Shown: positions 9,029-18,092, counted from the stretch's first letter. The stretch: 64,000 nucleotides of DNA from Bacteroidetes bacterium UBA1947 (GCA_002336915.1 DDET01000055.1:62001-126000); one strand, 5' to 3'. Program-made: numbers and translations. Notes: generated by a model from the letters alone, not told the origin.

Positions 9029-9460
9029 ATGTTTGCAAAAGACAAAAGAAATAGTAGCGGGAAGCATGCCGATTATCCCGTAGGTTCGGTAACAACCATT
9101 GCACACGGGACCAAAATAAGCGGCGACGTGGAATCTGACAATGACATGCGTATTGACGGCACAGTAACCGGCAATATAATCTGCAAAGCCAAAGTGGTAT
9201 TGGGTGAATCGGGCCATATTGAAGGCGACCTGAACGCAGGGGCTGCCGACATTTTTGGTACGGTGAACGGCCATGTGGCAACAAAAGACCTGCTGTGCCT
9301 GAAGACAAAGAGTGTCATCAACGGCGACCTGCATGTGGGCAAGCTGGATATAGAACAGAATGCTATATTCAACGGTAAGTGCAACATGGTACAGGAGCAA
9401 AGCGCAAAAACGGTAAGTAAGCAGCCGCTCAGCCTGAACGACTATGTGAACCAGGATTAG
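9029..9460 (+). CDS. Bactofilin family polymer-forming protein
   Basis: A 143-residue protein made mainly of a central right-handed beta-helix (about 22-115). Short strands repeat the pattern of G-D-V, G-x-V and G-D-L turns, as in ISGDVESDNDMRIDGTVTGN, flanked by disordered ends. This is the bactofilin (DUF583) fold, which self-assembles into cytoskeletal filaments without nucleotide and often scaffolds cell-wall enzymes. The gene is divergent from yidC and is followed by its own terminator, so it seems to be transcribed alone. Its client proteins are not apparent. Confidence 0.9.
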   Translation: MFAKDKRNSSGKHADYPVGSVTTIAHGTKISGDVESDNDMRIDGTVTGNIICKAKVVLGESGHIEGDLNAGAADIFGTVNGHVATKDLLCLKTKSVINGDLHVGKLDIEQNAIFNGKCNMVQEQSAKTVSKQPLSLNDYVNQD

Positions 9461-9488
9461 TATTTAAACCACGATTTACATAATGTAA

Positions 9489-9517
9489 AGGCTCCTCTAC
9501 GGAGTCTTTCTTTTTTA
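9489..9517 (+). terminator. Terminator after the bactofilin gene
   Basis: A seven-base-pair stem (9489-9495 with 9501-9507, one G-U pair) is followed by TTC and a run of T. It lies between the convergent bactofilin and GSCFA genes. Confidence 0.65.
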
Positions 9518-9524
9518 GGCAACA

Positions 9525-10502
9525 TTATTTGGCAGAAAAATATGCCAATTCCTCTTCGAAATTTAGGTAAGGATATTTTACCATCATATTCCTGGCCTTG
9601 GCAGCATACGTACTCTTGAATTTTTGATGTGCTTCCGTTTGCGGAAAACGGGCTTTGTGGTTGCGGGCGGTTATGATGTCCTGCACCTGTTCCATGAGCG
9701 TTTTGCTCTGAAGGTCAATACAGGCATTCACAAAATGTTCCCATACATAAGTGGTGGCCATGTAATTGGGGTGCACAAAATCTATATCGTAGTAGCGGTA
9801 ATCGCGCAGGATGTCGATGACCAGTTCGTAGGCGGGGAAATAGTGTACTTGATCAAATTGGCTGCAAAGCTCATGGACCGCCTCTATAAGCCGGGCTTTG
9901 CTGCGGTTGTTCTCTAGAACTCCATCGCGTATATGGCGCACCGGGCTGATGGTGAAGATGACCTGCACACCGGGATTTGCGGTAAATAATTTATAGAGGC
10001 TGTGTTTTAGTACCGCTACAATTTCCGGTATGGGGATAAGGCGTTTTTCAAACCACTGGGCAGGTGCGCGATGATTGTTTGATACAGGCTGATCGGTGTT
10101 TTTTAAATAGTATTGAAAGGCAGAACCCAATGTTATGATGAGCCAATAGGCATCTTTAATAAATATTGATGCCTGCTCTTGCGACTCGTTTATGCCTGCC
10201 AGGGCTGCTGCCTTATCTATATGTGAAAAGCGTGTGTGGTGGTCCCAGCTATTCCATAACTCATTAAGGTAAAAGAGTTCCTCTTCGGCATAAAGCCTGC
10301 CATCAATGTAGCTGTCAATACTGGTGGCTACGCTGATGGGATTGAACATGATACCATGTGGATTGGCCAGTACATTGAATTTATGCTGCGCCAGCCTGTC
10401 GGATATGTGTTCGGTAAAGCAAGAGCCGGTAAGCAGAATAGTATCTGTGTAGCTTATCGGTTTGGGTAGGGGCGGTATGTCGAGTGTGAGATTAAGTTGC
10501 AT
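9525..10502 (-). CDS. GSCFA domain protein (SGNH-hydrolase-like)
   Basis: A 325-residue protein carrying the family-defining motif near its N-terminus (TGSCFTEHI, about residues 26-34), whose serine sits where SGNH/GDSL esterases carry the nucleophile. Other family blocks are ANPHGIMFNP, the ITLGSAFQY block and ISPVRH. A C-terminal DFVHPNYMA segment probably holds the catalytic Asp-x-x-His pair. There is no signal peptide. Members are presumed acyl esterases or acyltransferases, but the substrate is unknown. It lies convergent to bactofilin and divergent from clpP. Confidence 0.88.
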   Translation of the reverse strand: MQLNLTLDIPPLPKPISYTDTILLTGSCFTEHISDRLAQHKFNVLANPHGIMFNPISVATSIDSYIDGRLYAEEELFYLNELWNSWDHHTRFSHIDKAAALAGINESQEQASIFIKDAYWLIITLGSAFQYYLKNTDQPVSNNHRAPAQWFEKRLIPIPEIVAVLKHSLYKLFTANPGVQVIFTISPVRHIRDGVLENNRSKARLIEAVHELCSQFDQVHYFPAYELVIDILRDYRYYDIDFVHPNYMATTYVWEHFVNACIDLQSKTLMEQVQDIITARNHKARFPQTEAHQKFKSTYAAKARNMMVKYPYLNFEEELAYFSAK

Positions 10503-10755
10503 TATTTGAAAATATTTATAGCATCCAGGCAGCTCATATTTAGCGGATATTTACAATATTACCAATTTGATAAAGAATGTTTTACTAAGCGAAATAAACC
10601 TTATTCCACGATAGTAATACGATTTCCTGATTGCCGAATTGGCAAATTCCATGTTTGCAAACCATCAAAATATGCCTTAATGGCACTATATTTAACATGG
10701 ATTGAAATTTGCCTTACCAAAAATAACAAACACATAGCTCAAAAAATAGGTTTTT
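10503..10755. other. AT-rich divergent spacer between GSCFA gene and clpP
   Basis: The stretch must hold the promoters of both divergent genes. An open frame crosses it, but its composition (many Ile, Lys and Tyr) and the lack of any known motif make it unlikely to be a gene. No repeat or RNA element was recognised. Confidence 0.35.
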
Positions 10756-11457
10756 ATGAATCAGAACGAATTTAGAAAATATGCCATCAAACACCATGGC
10801 ATCAGCAGTGTAACCTTCGACAATTACACTTCCTCATTAATAAAGGTACCCAACGCATTGACACCATATATCATTGAAGAACGCCCGATGAACGTAGCAT
10901 CTATGGACGTATTCTCACGTTTGATGATGGACCGTATCATCTTCCTGGGTGAAGGTATTAATGATTATGTGGCGAATATCGTTACAGCGCAGTTGCTCTT
11001 TTTGGAAAGCACCGACCGCAACCGTGATGTGCAGATGTACATAAACAGCCCGGGCGGCAGCGTATACGCAGGCCTTGGTATTTATGATACCATGCAGATC
11101 ATCAACCCTGATGTATCGACCATTTGTACGGGTATTGCAGCATCAATGGCAGCAGTGCTGATGTGCGCAGGTACCAAAGGAAAGCGTACTGCACTGAAGC
11201 ACAGCCGGGTAATGATACACCAGCCACTAGGGGGTGCTGAAGGACAGGCAAGCGATATAGAAATAACAGCGCGCGAAATAGTAAAGCTGAAGAAAGAGCT
11301 TTATGAAATAATAGCAACTCACAGCGGACAGAAACTGAGCAAAGTGGAAAAAGACAGCGACCGTGACTACTGGATGACCGCTATAGAAGCCAAAGAATAT
11401 GGCATGGTGGATGAAGTGCTGGAACGTAACCCAAGGAAAGCAGAACAGAATCCCTAG
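10756..11457 (+). CDS. clpP: ATP-dependent Clp protease proteolytic subunit
   Basis: A 233-residue serine peptidase of family S14. The oxyanion segment INSPGGSVYAG is followed by the nucleophile Ser130 in GIAASMAAVLM and His155 in MIHQPLGG. The third triad member is an Asp in the SDRDYWM segment near residue 200. ClpP forms a tetradecameric barrel fed by ClpX or ClpA/C. The N-terminal extension of about 40 residues before the mature core is usual in Bacteroidota. The gene stands alone, ending in a shared bidirectional terminator. Confidence 0.95.
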   Translation: MNQNEFRKYAIKHHGISSVTFDNYTSSLIKVPNALTPYIIEERPMNVASMDVFSRLMMDRIIFLGEGINDYVANIVTAQLLFLESTDRNRDVQMYINSPGGSVYAGLGIYDTMQIINPDVSTICTGIAASMAAVLMCAGTKGKRTALKHSRVMIHQPLGGAEGQASDIEITAREIVKLKKELYEIIATHSGQKLSKVEKDSDRDYWMTAIEAKEYGMVDEVLERNPRKAEQNP

Positions 11458-11481
11458 TCTGTGAAAGACTATGATACAAAT

Positions 11482-11514
11482 AAAAAAAGACCGGTTTATC
11501 GCCGGTCTTTTTTT
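11482..11514. terminator. Bidirectional terminator between clpP and the kinase/RapZ gene
   Basis: A 13-bp perfect stem (11482-11494 with 11502-11514) has A and T runs on its outer ends. It can therefore stop both clpP and the convergent gene. Confidence 0.85.
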
Positions 11515-11526
11515 GTATCGTTATTT

Positions 11527-13017
11527 CTATTCAGGTTCTTTCTCCGTTTCTTTTTCTTCCTGCAACACCCATTTTTTCTCATTCAGATGGGTTACACTAA
11601 CAGGTACATTGTAACGGTTGCTTAGGTAGGAGGCCAGTTGCTCTGCTGCATATACCGAACGATGCTGGCCACCCGTACAGCCAAATGAAACACTCAGTTG
11701 CTCAAAACCGCGCGAAAGGTAATCTTCCACATTTAAGGATACTAACGAAAAAACATGTGCCAGAAACTGGGGCATCAATGTTTCTCGCTCCAGGAAATGC
11801 TGCACTGCAAGGTCCTTTCCTGTAAGATGTTTATATGCTGCGTAACGGCCGGGGTTTAGCAGGCCGCGGCAGTCGAACACGTAACCACCGCCGTGCGGGC
11901 TGCTACTTTTGGGTATGCCATTTTTGTATGAGAAACTGGTAATAGTTACCTGTAGCTTAGCATCGTCGGCACGTTTGGGTTGTGCGAAAACCTGCTGCAT
12001 ATCGGCTGTAGACAAGCGCTCAAGCAAGGAACGCATTGTGGGATATGCCGGTGTTTGGGGATTATCGGAAAGAAATGATTGTAAATTTTTAAGTGCCGGA
12101 CCTATGCTGCTGATGAAATGCGGTTTGTGTTCTATCAAACCACGATAACCATATGCGCCTAGTACTTGTAATATGCGCAGCAGTACGAACTGCACATAAC
12201 CACGGCGGAAGTGTATTTCGTCCATTCGTGGTATGTGCAGGTCCTGCAGTGCACGAATGTAGCCATTCAATAGATCTTCTTTCCAGGCATCAGGCAGCTG
12301 TGCTTTGGCCTGCCACAATAATGACGCAATATCATACTGCGGTGGCCCCTGCATACCGCCCTGGTAATCTATCAGGTATACCTCATCGTTGTACAGCATC
12401 AGGTTGCGGCTTTGGAAATCGCGGTACATAAGCATTTGCGGCTGTATGCGGCCCAGCTCTTTGCTGAGGCTTTCCATCTCGTCCACCAGCTCTGCTTTGT
12501 TATAGTGTATCTTCTGCAGGTCGGCAAAGTAGTATTTGAAATACATGAGATCGGCCATGATGGCTTTCTCGTCAAACTGTTTTGTTGAAAAACACTGGTT
12601 GAAATCCACTTCGCGGCCGGCTATCCATTGCACCTTGGCGAGCTGCGTAAGCGCCTTATGAAAATTCTGCCTTACTGCGGGGGTATAGCCCTCTTTCATC
12701 AACTGGTCGAAAAGTGAAGTAGAGCCGAGATCTTGCTGCAGGTAAAAGAAGCGGTCTTTACTGGTCTTATAAACCTCCGGAACATTGATGCCATGCTTCC
12801 TGAATAGTTCAGTGAAATAATAATAGGTATTGTTCTCGGCAATATTGGTGTTGTAGGTGCCTATAGCCGATTTTTTACCATTGCTCAAACGATAATAGCG
12901 GCGGTCGGAACCGGATATCGGTAGCATTTCTATATGCTCCGCTTTTACATTAAAATGTTCCTCGAATAATTTTTCTAGTGCGCTTATGGCCTGTACTGAT
13001 GATTTGCTAACTGTCAT
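11527..13017 (-). CDS. Aminoglycoside-phosphotransferase-like kinase fused to RapZ C-terminal domain
   Basis: A 496-residue two-domain protein. Residues about 20-330 form a kinase-like domain of the aminoglycoside phosphotransferase family, with the catalytic loop MYRDFQSRNLML and the metal-binding segment IDYQGGMQGP. Residues about 350-480 match the C-terminal domain of RapZ/YvcJ, including FDCRGLLNPGR and the VSFGCTGGQHRSVY block, which resembles a phosphate-binding loop. In enterobacteria this RapZ domain binds the sRNA GlmZ and GlcN6P. The N-terminal P-loop domain of true RapZ is replaced here. The ATG overlaps the stop of the sixA-like gene, indicating translational coupling. Substrate unknown. 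Confidence 0.85.
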   Translation of the reverse strand: MTVSKSSVQAISALEKLFEEHFNVKAEHIEMLPISGSDRRYYRLSNGKKSAIGTYNTNIAENNTYYYFTELFRKHGINVPEVYKTSKDRFFYLQQDLGSTSLFDQLMKEGYTPAVRQNFHKALTQLAKVQWIAGREVDFNQCFSTKQFDEKAIMADLMYFKYYFADLQKIHYNKAELVDEMESLSKELGRIQPQMLMYRDFQSRNLMLYNDEVYLIDYQGGMQGPPQYDIASLLWQAKAQLPDAWKEDLLNGYIRALQDLHIPRMDEIHFRRGYVQFVLLRILQVLGAYGYRGLIEHKPHFISSIGPALKNLQSFLSDNPQTPAYPTMRSLLERLSTADMQQVFAQPKRADDAKLQVTITSFSYKNGIPKSSSPHGGGYVFDCRGLLNPGRYAAYKHLTGKDLAVQHFLERETLMPQFLAHVFSLVSLNVEDYLSRGFEQLSVSFGCTGGQHRSVYAAEQLASYLSNRYNVPVSVTHLNEKKWVLQEEKETEKEPE

Positions 13018-13514
13018 GGTTGTTTCTTGGGGTATTCAAATAAAAATACTTTTCGTTCTGCTAATTGGAAGTCGCTCCAGTGCTCGGTATCCATATGTGC
13101 GGCCACAATGCCGCAAGTGGGCATATGGTCTATACTGAATGCGGGCGATAACTCGTTCACAAATGAGGTGATTCCGGGATTATGCGCCACGATGAACACT
13201 GTTTTTATTTTATCGTCTATCTCGTATATCACTTCTTCAAACACAGGTGGTATGCAGTGGTATAGTTTGTCTACCCACTGTATGGCGCTACTGTCATAAC
13301 CTATGGCGTCCGCTATTTTTTTTGCCGTTTGTTTTGCTCTTTTTGCGGTGCTTGCAATAATAAGGTCGGGTATTACTTTGAGTTTTTCCAGGCGCTTGCC
13401 CATCATGGGCGCATCACTTTCACCACGTTCATTGAGGGGGCGCTCAAAATCGCTCTGCAGGGGGTTTGCCCAGCTGGATTTGGCATGCCTTATCATTACT
13501 AGTGTACGCTGCAT
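13014..13514 (-). CDS. SixA-like histidine phosphatase
   Basis: A 166-residue protein of the histidine phosphatase superfamily. The N-terminal RHAKSSWANP carries the RH(G/A) motif whose histidine is phosphorylated during catalysis; a second histidine is in VAHNPGI near residue 111. The family includes SixA, which dephosphorylates histidine phosphotransfer proteins, but the substrate here cannot be told from sequence. It lies in a tight three-gene minus-strand operon after lpxH (seven bases apart) and before the kinase/RapZ gene (four-base overlap). Confidence 0.85.
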   Translation of the reverse strand: MQRTLVMIRHAKSSWANPLQSDFERPLNERGESDAPMMGKRLEKLKVIPDLIIASTAKRAKQTAKKIADAIGYDSSAIQWVDKLYHCIPPVFEEVIYEIDDKIKTVFIVAHNPGITSFVNELSPAFSIDHMPTCGIVAAHMDTEHWSDFQLAERKVFLFEYPKKQP

Positions 13515-13521
13515 ATCTCTG

Positions 13522-14283
13522 CTACTTTGCTTTATAAAATTTTAGTTCCAGGTCCTTTCCGTCAAAAACAGCATAGCTATCGTACCGTATCCAGTCGCCG
13601 AGGTTGATATACAAACTACCGTTTGGCAACGGATAGCTTACCGCTATGTGCCTATGCCCGAATATAAAATAGTCTATTTGTTCCCGCTCAAGGATGCCAA
13701 GTGCGTACTGCACCAGCCATTCCTTTTCAGGCCCAAGGAATTCCCTTTCGGGTTCATCTCCATGTTTTGTGCCCAGCCGGCTGAACCAACCCGCCATACC
13801 TACGCCCGTATCGGGGTGCAGGCGGCGGTACAGCCACTGCGACAGGGGACTACGCAATACTTTTTTCAATAGCTTGTAGGTATTATCGCCGGGTCCAAGG
13901 CCGTCGCCATGTGCTATTATAAATTTCTTGCCGTTAAACTCGCGGGTAATAACATCATGATGTACGGTTATGTTTAATTCGTCTTCAAAATAGCCACGCA
14001 TCCAAAGGTCGTGATTGCCTGTGAAGGCCTCTATAAGTATGCCGGCATCACTTAGCTCGGCCAGTTTGCCCAGGAAACGGGCATAGCCCTTGGGAATTAC
14101 ATTCTTATACTCAAACCACACGTCGAAGAGGTCACCTACCAGGAAAATTTGCGCCGCGTCTTCCCTTATTTCATCCAGCCATTGGCACAGGCGTTTTTCA
14201 CGCGCCAGGCTTGAAGCCCTGTCGGGTATGCCTAAGTGGAAATCAGATGCGAAGTAAATTTTTTTTCCGTCCGGCAAGCGCAT
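13522..14283 (-). CDS. lpxH: UDP-2,3-diacylglucosamine diphosphatase
   Basis: A 253-residue calcineurin-like metallophosphoesterase with all metal motifs in order: SDFHLG, VGDLFDVW, TGNHDLW and a C-terminal FGHRHIA. This fits LpxH, which removes UMP from UDP-2,3-diacylglucosamine in lipid A synthesis at the inner face of the inner membrane. It is the first gene of a minus-strand operon with sixA-like and kinase/RapZ genes. A -7 box TACCTTTG lies about 25 bases upstream of the ATG. Confidence 0.9.
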   Translation of the reverse strand: MRLPDGKKIYFASDFHLGIPDRASSLAREKRLCQWLDEIREDAAQIFLVGDLFDVWFEYKNVIPKGYARFLGKLAELSDAGILIEAFTGNHDLWMRGYFEDELNITVHHDVITREFNGKKFIIAHGDGLGPGDNTYKLLKKVLRSPLSQWLYRRLHPDTGVGMAGWFSRLGTKHGDEPEREFLGPEKEWLVQYALGILEREQIDYFIFGHRHIAVSYPLPNGSLYINLGDWIRYDSYAVFDGKDLELKFYKAK

Positions 14284-14306
14284 TAAGAGGGGTAAATGAT
14301 AGCCAG

Positions 14307-14314
14307 CAAAGGTA
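14307..14314 (-). promoter_or_regulatory. Bacteroidota -7 box for the lpxH operon
   Basis: The minus strand reads TACCTTTG, an exact match to TAnnTTTG, 24 bases before the lpxH start codon. A -33 element at the expected spacing was not found. Confidence 0.5.
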
Positions 14315-14478
14315 GCTGAAATAGTGTAAAAATTATTTAACGCAGGGGTACAAAGTAAATTGGCAGCTTTTATTATGAATATTTATCTTTTTTTATAAAT
14401 ATCTATTATTTTAGTATCCCTAACCCATTCCGATCTATAGATAAATGTCGTCGACTATTGGGTCATTCAAGCACAGCC

Positions 14479-16434
14479 ATGAAACGAATTCTTGTACTCC
14501 TGCTTATTGCACTACCTTTTTTGTCCGCAGCACAGGACCCGGGCAGGCGATACATTGATTCCCTGAAATCAGAGTCCGTTCGCGTAAGGGAAGATACCAT
14601 TAAGTCAAAAATACTGGCTACGATCTGCGCGCGTTATGCGTCTTATTCGCCCGATTCGGGCATTTTATTTGGTCAGCAAGCACTGGCACTGGGCAGGAAG
14701 TATAAGCAAAGCGTTGTTTTGATCTATGCCTACAGGAGCATGGGGTTTAATTACAGGTACAAAGGCGATTACGAACTGGCCCTTGCTTACTATGACAGTA
14801 GCCTGCAGGCAAGTAAGGAAGCAAAAGATACGATCAGCATTGCCAAAGCGTATGACTATATCTCGGTTGTAAAAATAGACCAGAGCGACTATCCCGCGGC
14901 ACTTGATTTTGCCTTTAAAAGCCTCGCGATCCTTGAAAAACAGAAAAAAAGCCTGTCGGGCAACTATATAAATATCAGCATCATATACAGCGATATGGGC
15001 AACTATGATAAGGCTGTGGACTACCTGCAAAAGGCCCTGAAGATAGCAGAGACAAATAAGAATGAGGATGAGATGGAAATTGCTTTATCGAACCTGGGAC
15101 GCAATTACCTGATGATGGGTAAAGATTCACTGGCACTTGAAATTGAACTTAGGGCGCTGAAACTTGCCGAAGGGTCCGAGGGCAAGAACGGTGTTTTGCC
15201 CATATACAGCTACATAGCTACTGCTTATTATGATCTTGGTGACCTCACTGCCTCATCAGAATATTTTTCAAAAGGGCTGGAGATAGCTAAAGAGTTAAAA
15301 AATAAAAAGAGCATTGCAGAGAACCTTGCGAACCTGGGCGAGATATACCTGGGATTGGCAATAGATTCGGTAAGAGATGACATAAAGGGCAAGTACAAGC
15401 TGCCGGATAAAAGAACAGCCCTGCGCCGCGCAATAGACTACACGCAACAATCGGCCGACCTGCACCTGGAGCTACACAATTTGAGAGACCTGTCCTACAA
15501 TTATAAAATGCTGTCCACGGCCTGGGACCTTGCGGGTAATAAGGGGAAGGCATTGGAAATGTATAAACTGTATGCGGACTACCACGATTCTGTATTCTCG
15601 AAGGACAATAAAAGCAGGCTGGCTACCCTTGAGAAGCAGCGTGAACTGGATTCTGTAAAACAACAGGTAAAAATTGACCAATTGAAAATTGCGCAGCAAA
15701 ACCTTGCAGCTACCAATAAACGTAACGAACGTGCGTTCCTGTTTGTAGGTATAGGCTTGTTACTGGTCGTTATAGTATTTATAGCACTGGAAAGGAGGAA
15801 GTCGGAAAGTCTGCTGCTCAATATCCTGCCACCGAAAATTGCCGAACGCCTGAAGCAAAAGGAACACCCTATAGCTGATCATTTTGTGGCAGCCTCCATA
15901 ATATTCATAGATATGGCTGGTTTCACAGCACTTGTGCAAAACCGGGATGCAAAAGAAACGGTGACTATACTCAATGACATTTTTACCCGCTTCGATGCAC
16001 TGGCCGAAAAACACGGGCTGGAAAAAATAAAGACCATCGGCGACTGTTATATGGCTGTAGCAGGCTTACCGGAACCGAGAAAGGACCATGCAAAGGCGGC
16101 GGCCCTGATGGCACTGAATATCAAGGACCTGATGCACGAATATAAAACGCCTGAAGGAACCCCGATAAAATTCAGGATAGGCCTGGATTGCGGACCGGTG
16201 GTGGCAGGGGTGATAGGCAAAAAGAAATTCATTTACGACCTGTGGGGTAACGCGGTAAACACAGCCAGCCGTATGGAAAGCACAGGGATAGCGGGGGAGA
16301 TACAGTGTACCGATAATTTCAGGGAAGAGTTGATCAAGGAGCACGCCGGGAAATTTAAATTTAGAGACAGGGGCATGATAGAGATAAAGGGGAAAGGCGT
16401 AATGCAGACCTGGCTGATAGATAGCAATAGCTAG
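14479..16434 (+). CDS. TPR-containing membrane adenylate cyclase (class III)
   Basis: About 651 residues from the ATG at 14479, which gives a clean signal peptide (MKRILVLLLIALPF...SAAQ); a TTG seven codons earlier is less likely. Domains: signal peptide, a periplasmic array of tetratricopeptide repeats (about 25-390), a coiled segment, one membrane helix (ERAFLFVGIGLLLVVIVF, about 415-437), then a cytoplasmic class III cyclase domain. That domain has both metal aspartates (FIDMAGFT and IGDCYMA), the Lys of EKIKTIG and the Asp of YDLWGNAVN that select adenine, and the transition-state Asn/Arg of NTASRM. It should make cAMP in response to something sensed by the TPR region. It appears monocistronic. 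Confidence 0.9.
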   Translation: MKRILVLLLIALPFLSAAQDPGRRYIDSLKSESVRVREDTIKSKILATICARYASYSPDSGILFGQQALALGRKYKQSVVLIYAYRSMGFNYRYKGDYELALAYYDSSLQASKEAKDTISIAKAYDYISVVKIDQSDYPAALDFAFKSLAILEKQKKSLSGNYINISIIYSDMGNYDKAVDYLQKALKIAETNKNEDEMEIALSNLGRNYLMMGKDSLALEIELRALKLAEGSEGKNGVLPIYSYIATAYYDLGDLTASSEYFSKGLEIAKELKNKKSIAENLANLGEIYLGLAIDSVRDDIKGKYKLPDKRTALRRAIDYTQQSADLHLELHNLRDLSYNYKMLSTAWDLAGNKGKALEMYKLYADYHDSVFSKDNKSRLATLEKQRELDSVKQQVKIDQLKIAQQNLAATNKRNERAFLFVGIGLLLVVIVFIALERRKSESLLLNILPPKIAERLKQKEHPIADHFVAASIIFIDMAGFTALVQNRDAKETVTILNDIFTRFDALAEKHGLEKIKTIGDCYMAVAGLPEPRKDHAKAAALMALNIKDLMHEYKTPEGTPIKFRIGLDCGPVVAGVIGKKKFIYDLWGNAVNTASRMESTGIAGEIQCTDNFREELIKEHAGKFKFRDRGMIEIKGKGVMQTWLIDSNS

Positions 16435-16533
16435 GTCGCTGCTTTATACTTTTTTACAACAAAGTGAAAGCCTAACCCAGCTTTGGTTTCCCGGCCTTAA
16501 GATATTTCAGGAAGCCTTGCTGAAAAAAAATTA

Positions 16534-16566
16534 TTTGGAAAATTGAACAAGGCGCGTATATCTTTG
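16534..16566 (+). promoter_or_regulatory. Bacteroidota promoter of the SAM-riboswitch operon
   Basis: A TTTG (-33 element, 16534-16537) is followed after 21 bases by TATCTTTG (16559-16566), an exact TAnnTTTG -7 box. This gives a start about 6-8 bases later, just before the riboswitch P1 stem. The arrangement is the best-formed promoter in the window. Confidence 0.75.
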
Positions 16567-16583
16567 TGGCAGTTCTTTAATAT

Positions 16584-16699
16584 CACTTATCAAGAAAGGC
16601 AGAGGGCATGGCCCTGTGAAGCCTTAGCAACCTCTCTCCGGAGGCATTCGGAGAAGCTGGTGCTAATTCCATCCCGTCGCAAGGCGGGAAAGATAAGTC
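16584..16699 (+). ncRNA. SAM-I (S-box) riboswitch aptamer
   Basis: The leader carries the S-box core in order: P1 5' strand ACTTATC, AAGA, GGCAGAGGG, the GGCCCTGTGAAGCC segment, AGCAACC, a GGTGCTAATTCC segment, and the P1 3' strand GATAAGT closing the helix. SAM binding stabilises P1. Downstream lies a terminator hairpin (16748-16779), so high SAM should lower expression of the two following genes, which feed methionine synthesis. Bacteroidota also use other SAM riboswitch classes, but the conserved blocks here match class I. Confidence 0.92.
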
Positions 16700-16747
16700 A
16701 GATGCAATTAGTTTGTTGATAATACCCTTCGCGGTATCTACATAGCT

Positions 16748-16779
16748 AGCTCCTCTGATCTATCGGTGGAGCTTTTTTT
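16748..16779 (+). terminator. Riboswitch expression-platform terminator
   Basis: A stem AGCTCC (16748-16753) with GGAGCT (16768-16773) is followed by seven T. It stands between the SAM aptamer and the metB-like gene and is the likely SAM-dependent stop. Confidence 0.75.
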
Positions 16780-16873
16780 ATGCGCAAGCGCATGGGAAAG
16801 CACTTCCGGCAGATCTTTCTGATAAGTGATTGAAAAATGTAACCAATTTTTTTAACCATAAAATTTCAGAAAG

Positions 16874-18052
16874 ATGAGCAACGCAACAGCACTAATTCAC
16901 AGCATCCCGGTCGATCCGCTTACAGGCTCCATATCGGTGCCCATTTACCAGACATCTACTTTTGTGCAGGAGGAGCCCGGAGTAAACAAGGGTTTTGACT
17001 ACGCCCGCACCAACAATCCTACACGCGCCACATTAGAGAAAATAATTGCCGAACTGGAGAACGGCAGCACAGGCATCGCCTTCGCCAGTGGACTTGCTGC
17101 TATTGATGCTGTCGTAAAACTCTTGCGAAGCGGTGATGAGATACTGGCTGTAGATGATATCTACGGCGGTGCTTTCCGTTTATTCACGCACATTTACGGC
17201 AAGTTTGGCATTAAAGTAAACTATACCGATACCGCCGATATTGCCAATGTGATAGATGCGCTCACTCCCGAAACAAAGCTCATCTGGCTGGAGACGCCTA
17301 CAAACCCGACTCTCAAAATAAGCGGCATACAAGCAATAGCTAAGATCGCGCAGCAGAATGATATCCTGCTTTGTGTGGACAATACATTTGCCTCGCCTGC
17401 CTTGCAGCAGCCATTGAACCTCGGTGCCGATATAGTGGTGCATAGTGCGACAAAATACCTGGGCGGCCACAGCGACCTGATAGCGGGTGTAGTCGTAACA
17501 AAAAATGAAGAGCTTGGTGCGCAAATAAAATTCATACAAAACGCGAGTGGTGCCATTCTCTCTCCGCACGATAGCTGGCTGGTGATAAGGGGTATAGAAA
17601 CACTGCACCTGCGCGTACAACAGCATAGCCGGAACGCACAAGTGGTAGCTGAATTTTTAGAGCAGCATCCCGCCATCGACAAAGTATATTACCCCGGCCT
17701 CAAGTCACACCTCAATCATGATATAGCAGCGAAACAGCAAAGCGCCTTCGGTGGTATTGTGTCTTTCACGCTAAAAGTAGATACGGCCGAGGCAGCGAAG
17801 AATGTGGTCTGCAGTACTAGGCTATTCAAACTTGCCGAAAGCCTTGGCGGCGTAAAAAGCCTGCTATGCCATCCAGCGACCATGACGCATAAATCGATAC
17901 CGGCAGAACAAAGACAAGCCGCAGGTGTGGCAGATAGCCTGGTGCGACTGAGCGTGGGACTGGAAGAAGTGGAAGACTTAATTGACGATATACAGCAAGC
18001 CTTGGCGAAAATTAACGCGCACAAGCTGAAGCCGATAACCTCCAATATTTAA
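16874..18052 (+). CDS. Cystathionine gamma-synthase / Cys-Met metabolism PLP enzyme
   Basis: A 392-residue PLP enzyme of the Cys/Met metabolism family. PLP binds Lys194 in VVHSATKYLGGHSD, and the ASGLAAIDAV and LETPTNPT blocks are also present. Length and motifs fit cystathionine gamma-synthase or O-acyl-homoserine sulfhydrylase; sequence alone does not separate these from cystathionine gamma-lyase. Its place behind a SAM riboswitch and before homoserine dehydrogenase argues for a biosynthetic role in transsulfuration or direct sulfhydrylation towards methionine. The next gene starts 40 bases downstream in the same operon. Confidence 0.88.
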   Translation: MSNATALIHSIPVDPLTGSISVPIYQTSTFVQEEPGVNKGFDYARTNNPTRATLEKIIAELENGSTGIAFASGLAAIDAVVKLLRSGDEILAVDDIYGGAFRLFTHIYGKFGIKVNYTDTADIANVIDALTPETKLIWLETPTNPTLKISGIQAIAKIAQQNDILLCVDNTFASPALQQPLNLGADIVVHSATKYLGGHSDLIAGVVVTKNEELGAQIKFIQNASGAILSPHDSWLVIRGIETLHLRVQQHSRNAQVVAEFLEQHPAIDKVYYPGLKSHLNHDIAAKQQSAFGGIVSFTLKVDTAEAAKNVVCSTRLFKLAESLGGVKSLLCHPATMTHKSIPAEQRQAAGVADSLVRLSVGLEEVEDLIDDIQQALAKINAHKLKPITSNI

Positions 18053-18092
18053 TTCGAAACAAATACTGTCTAACATCATAAATCTCAAAAAC

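Noticed and set aside
10497..10775. 92-residue open frame in the GSCFA-clpP spacer
   Set aside because: It overlaps the clpP start, has no motif and has the composition of AT-rich intergenic DNA.
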